Assembly (NCBI GenBank): GCA_029834535.1
Contig: JAQMWT010000055.1
Location: 124,001 to 188,000, forward strand
Reading direction: 5' to 3'
DNA: 64,000 bases
Origin: Chrysophaeum taylorii
Lineage: Eukaryota > Sar > Pelagophyceae > Pelagomonadales > Pelagomonadaceae
The notes below the pieces were generated by a model. That model was not told the origin of the DNA and made no database searches. It was given only the letters and a program-made list of their open reading frames with translations. Position numbers and translations under genes: made by a program. Positions 60,241 through 64,000 of this stretch are shown here, in pieces (the stretch's first letter is position 1; every line of letters starts with the position of its first letter).

Positions 60241-63180
60241 GTAGGCCCGCGAGCCAGACAGTGATCCTCGAAGCCGTCTACGGCGACCGGTTCGCACAGA
60301 AGCAATCGGGAAAGGGCGCCGATATGGGGACGTTGTGGGGGCCCAAGATCCGTTTGCCGGCATGAAGCTTCTCGCATCTCACATGGCGCCGAGCGTTGCT
60401 TCTGAGGTTTTGGCTGCTGTTGTCGCGATGGCGTTGGCCCTGAGCTGGCGCGAGAGATGCTACTGCCGGCAAAGTGCTTCGTTCGCGCCCTTCCGCGCTG
60501 AGATGAGAGTGCTCCATAAAGCCCCTGCCGCTCTCGATCTCGGTGGTGGCGACCTCGACACCATCACGGGTGCCTCGCCCTCGACGGCGACGACCTGGCT
60601 ACAGCATAATTCGGTGTCAAGCGCGAGGTATTGCACACGACTAGACGTCCGGCGCGTACAGGCTCGGTGATCAGACTGCGTCCGGCCAGGCCAAGGCGAT
60701 TGTCGACGGGACATGAATCGCGCTCTAAAGCTGGTGCAGAGAATCTTCGCGCCATGGAGCCGACGCCACAGACAAGACTCTCCCGGCCGCCGACAGCGCG
60801 GGTGTCAAGAGAATCCCCGGCCGGATGGTCGTCACCAGCAACATATCGACGACGATCGACCCTGTGAGCGAGCTCAGTCGAGGCGGCGGTGTGCTTGGAA
60901 CTTGGCGACGAAATTTCGAAGTGGATGTCGACCGGATCGAGGGCGCCAACCTCGTCATGGTAAGTTGTCGACATCCGCGAGCATGCTGCCTTGACTCTTA
61001 TATGCATGATGCTGGAATATATTCCTCTACGATGGCGCCAAAGCTGAGGCCAAACTCCTTGGGATCTACTGAAGAGACTCGATTGGCAACCACAAGACCA
61101 TCCACGCCGCATCCAAGACCTCTGGCAAGGGTGTCGACAAGTACACCTGGGATTCCGCCGGGAAATCCTCGTCGCCAAACATTGTGCGCGACCTCTACTA
61201 GATTCTCGGTCACACGGACAAGGGGACACGACAGGACGCCTGCACCGGCGCGGCATGGATTCTCTACTTCAACCGCCTGTGCTGGGCGCGCACCTCAACG
61301 ACACGGCATACGGCCCGCAGCATATGGCCCGCATCACATCTTCTTTGCGATAACCTCCCCTTCGTGCTCACCGCGAAGCAAATGACCGGTGGCTTGCGAG
61401 TCCAGGGGCGTCATGCTCGGCGAGTGTTCAAAGTGCCCGTCTACTTCGTCACACGACCTCAGCGTGTGGTCCACAATGTTGCCAATCACGGAGCTGGTGC
61501 AAGACATCTTCGAGACATGCCTGGACAATCCGTAGATCGTGGCGATGGCGGGGTGCGAGGCCGACGTGTCCATCGAGGCAAGGCCAAGTATCTCGCTCGA
61601 CGGGTGGCGTCGACCAGATTGTCGGTCGATGGTTGGACGGATCTCCGATGTCACGGCCGCGCGCTCGCGGCTCTACGACGCTCAACTGCGGACGACGATC
61701 AGGCGCCAGGGGATCGCTGCATGGGGCTGGGGTTGCCTCCAGACCTTCGAGAATGGCCAAGAAATGTGCTACGTCGACCACAATGTCTCCGTGGAGAGCC
61801 AGAAAGAGAACCAGACAAAGTTGGAGAAGGCCTACGGGGCTCGCGCCATGACGTGGACCGGATTGGCGGTGGCATCGCCCCTCTCAATTACTGTGGAGGG
61901 ATGGATTACAACATGCACATCAAGAGCCTGGCCTCCTTTGTCTCATGTCAGCTTGAAAACATCTTCGGTCGCGGCGCCGATACTCATCGTGCGAAGCGCT
62001 AGGATGGTGTCTCTGGCCTCGACGCCCGTTGCAATCATTCGAGAACCGAGCGCGCGACTCCCGCGGCGCAGGACGACTCGATACTCTTGGTGCCGACATC
62101 CAGCTGGTGCCAGGCATCGATGCAGCTCATTTCGCCCGCACGGACTTCAAGGCGCATGCCGCTGCGCGCCGGAGAAGCCGTCATGGACCGCCACCAGATG
62201 AGAGACGCGGAACTTGTCGAATAAGTGCCCGAGCGGCACATCGCAATTATGCCGAGGCCAACGACGCCATAAATTTGAATCCTTCGTAGACGAGGCCTCG
62301 TTCATGCCGGGCAACGAGACGAAGACATTAACGGTTAACACCTTCTTGTGCGCAAACAAAGGAGCTCGAACGTTACAGCGTCGATACGGGCTTAGACATT
62401 AAAGACCTCAAGCCCGAGTCCTACGCGTCCACGCAGGATGCGACCACAAGTCGAAGAGCTGCGAGCTGTCGACCGGAGGCTGTTGTGCGTGCAGATGCGT
62501 GAGCAGAAAGTGCAGGTCCTTGGTACCGCCACGGCGCAGCGCCTCGACCTCGAGTCTTGGCGGCTCGAGAGCGACCAGAAAAATATAGAGTGAGTCGCAG
62601 AGGAGCGACAGGTAGAAGAAGCGGAAGCAGCGAACAACTAGGCGCTCACCACTTCCGACGATCGATGACGTGTTGGTGGGTACGCGGGTGGAAGTCCTCT
62701 GGGAGTTGGCTGGCCAACCAGGCACCTACTGGATGCCGGCATCATTGGAACGATTTCGACGGGTGTGACTTCCAAAGAAGAACGCCAGAAATTGGGGCCG
62801 TGTCTTTGTCAGGTTTGTCAGGTCGATGGCGGCTTGCTGGGTGGCTGAAGGCGCATCGTCCTTTAACGAGACACAAAGCCTGGCTCCAATCGCTTCTCGA
62901 GTCGGCACACGATGATGTCGAGGACGAGAAGGGCGTTGAGAACGACGGGAACCAGGGTGACGACGACGACGCACAGATTGCTATATGATGGATGGGTGAC
63001 AACAACGATTGACGACGAGACGATGGCGGTGTTCGTCCCGCGGACCCTGCCTGGCCAGTCAAATTGGTCAAAGATCGACACGATCGACGCCATGATGAAG
63101 CAACTTGGATGTGCATTGTGACGTGCCTCTTTGTCCGGCGCAATGTTTTTCTCTTTCATGGTCGCACGTGCTGACCACCG
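60241..63180 (+). pseudogene. Long stretch of decayed coding sequence, multicopy in part
   Basis: Many short plus-strand frames follow one another with no single frame surviving: SEVLAAVVAMALALSWRE (60390), TTIDPVSELSRGGGVLGTWR (60860), ASKTSGKGVDKYTWDSAGKS (61110), MAMAGCEADVSIEARPSISL (61539), NIFGRGADTHRAK (61960), FESFVDEASFMPGNETKTLT (62270). At 62395-62760 the sequence matches the decayed copy at 17990-19190 in inverted orientation. No known family is recognisable. A dead gene or element of repeated type is likely. Confidence 0.4.
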
Positions 63181-63217
63181 TCAGACCAAGACCCCCACGC
63201 GGGCCAATTTATAGTCC

Positions 63218-63239
63218 GTCCCTCCCTCCCTCCCTCCCT
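63218..63239. repeat. (CCCT)n microsatellite
   Basis: About five tandem CCCT units, directly followed by a T run, lie in the 3' flank of the acyl-CoA synthetase gene. Confidence 0.85.
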
Positions 63240-63394
63240 TTTTTTCTGTCTTTCTCCACGCGGAGTTCGAGTACGTAAAACTCTGAATAACCTGCAAGTG
63301 TGAGCAGCCGAAGCGCGCACGGATCTTGAGAACATCCATGTCGCCGACAGAAGGGCGGGCACCAAGAATAGAATAATAGTAGGAGGAAGAACGT

Positions 63395-64000
63395 CTAGGC
63401 CCAGACGGCCGAGGCGCTGGCGCCGTAGATCTTCTTGAGGGTGTGAGCGTACTTGTCGACGACCGCGGTACGCTTGAGCTTGAGGGTGGGCGTGAGTTCG
63501 CCGGTTGCTTGGGAGAAGTCGAGGGGGAGAATCTGCGACGCAGACAGACGCGTGAGTAGGCGGAAAAGAGACAAGGGTCCTCACTCACGGCGAATTTTTG
63601 GATCCTCTGGGCCGCCGAGACAGCCACGGTGTCGTTGTAGGTGTCGATCGCGCGTTGGACGAGGGCGGTCCACGCGGGGGAGTCTGCGGCCTGGGTCGCC
63701 GTGGTGATTAGAGGATCGACGTCGAGGGCGGGACCGACGAGGACGTCGTCGAAGGACCCCGTCGCCTCGTTTGGTCGTTGCTTGAGCGTCACGAGGAGGC
63801 TGAGGAACTTGAGCTTGTCTCCGACGACGACGCAGGTCGACGCTTGCGGGAGAAGAGACTTGACGGCGTCCTCTATCGGGACGGGAGCGACGTTTTCGCC
63901 GCCCGCGGTGATAAGGAGTTCCTTGATGCGACCGGTGATTTTCAGCATCGGATTCTTTCCCTCCTCCTTGACGGGGAAGACAAACGTTCCCGTATCTCCC
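63395..64000 (-). CDS. Long-chain acyl-CoA synthetase, bubblegum (ACSBG) type, C-terminal part
   Basis: The exons on the minus strand are >64000-63589 and 63532-63395 (TAG), with a 56-bp GTGAGT...GCAG intron joining IQKFA to ILPLDFS. The visible 3' end encodes GDTGTFVFPVKEEGKNPMLK, then ITGRIKELLITAGGENVAPV (the hinge and A8 motif of AMP-forming synthetases), IEDAVKSLLPQAS, GDKLKFLSLLVTLK, and the terminal motif GELTPTLKLKRTAV with the catalytic Lys. GGENVAPVPIE is the signature of the ACSBG branch. The enzyme activates long-chain fatty acids with ATP and CoA, usually at the ER or other membranes. The N-terminal two thirds lie beyond the window. Confidence 0.92.

Noticed and set aside
1-64000. 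tRNA, rRNA and CRISPR arrays
   Set aside because: No cloverleaf with A and B boxes, rRNA core or regularly spaced repeat array was seen; the coding tandem repeats are exons of one gene.

Overview
This is eukaryotic nuclear DNA from a compact, GC-rich genome, probably a unicellular alga of the stramenopile (ochrophyte) type. The evidence is GT-AG introns of only about 36-77 bp in most genes (donors usually GTGCGT or GTGAGT), short gaps between many genes, Cys-rich repeat proteins of the kind common in heterokont algae, and one protein with a possible bipartite plastid presequence. The lineage is inference. No rRNA, tRNA, CRISPR array or bacterial operon is visible.

Layout. 1-16071 (+) is the 3' part of one giant gene of more than 5,060 codons: Cys-rich GCC2/GCC3-like ectodomain repeats, one membrane span, then a cytoplasmic coiled coil of nearly 3,000 residues. 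16072-20130 holds a small Hint-domain protein and repeat debris. 20180-24783 has a SAM-domain protein and a major-facilitator transporter. 25413-35190 is the densest stretch: a caprin-like RNA-binding protein, a coiled-coil protein with nine His, ESCRT-III Snf7/CHMP4, a protein with cold-shock-like and LOTUS-like regions, ribosomal stalk protein P1 and a BTB protein. 36774-37352 encodes a divergent HisI with a C-terminal membrane segment. 38880-40310 is decayed transposase-like sequence. 40751-43199 is a secreted FAS1 protein. 43200-46990 is poor in genes and has a broken acid-phosphatase relic. 46991-48279 is a Myb plus CXC (LIN54/tesmin) fusion. 48650-50300 is a decayed DDE transposase. 50635-53926 is a SNF2 ATPase with apparent frame breaks. 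54044-55333 is a TPR protein. 56819-59323 is an intact tyrosine-recombinase ORF of Crypton type. 59665-63180 is retroelement and repeat debris. The window ends inside the 3' part of a bubblegum-type acyl-CoA synthetase.

The genes look like unlinked housekeeping and surface genes, not one pathway. Several probably act in RNA biology (caprin-like, LOTUS/cold-shock, P1) or chromatin and transcription (Myb-CXC, SNF2), and two are surface or secreted proteins (the giant receptor-like protein and FAS1). The most unusual items are the Myb-CXC fusion, the HisI homologue with altered metal ligands and a membrane tail, the giant protein with its repeat and intron history and a predicted 7-nt microexon, and the intact tyrosine recombinase. 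Splice sites were read by eye from frame, GT-AG borders and repeat alignment, without transcript data.
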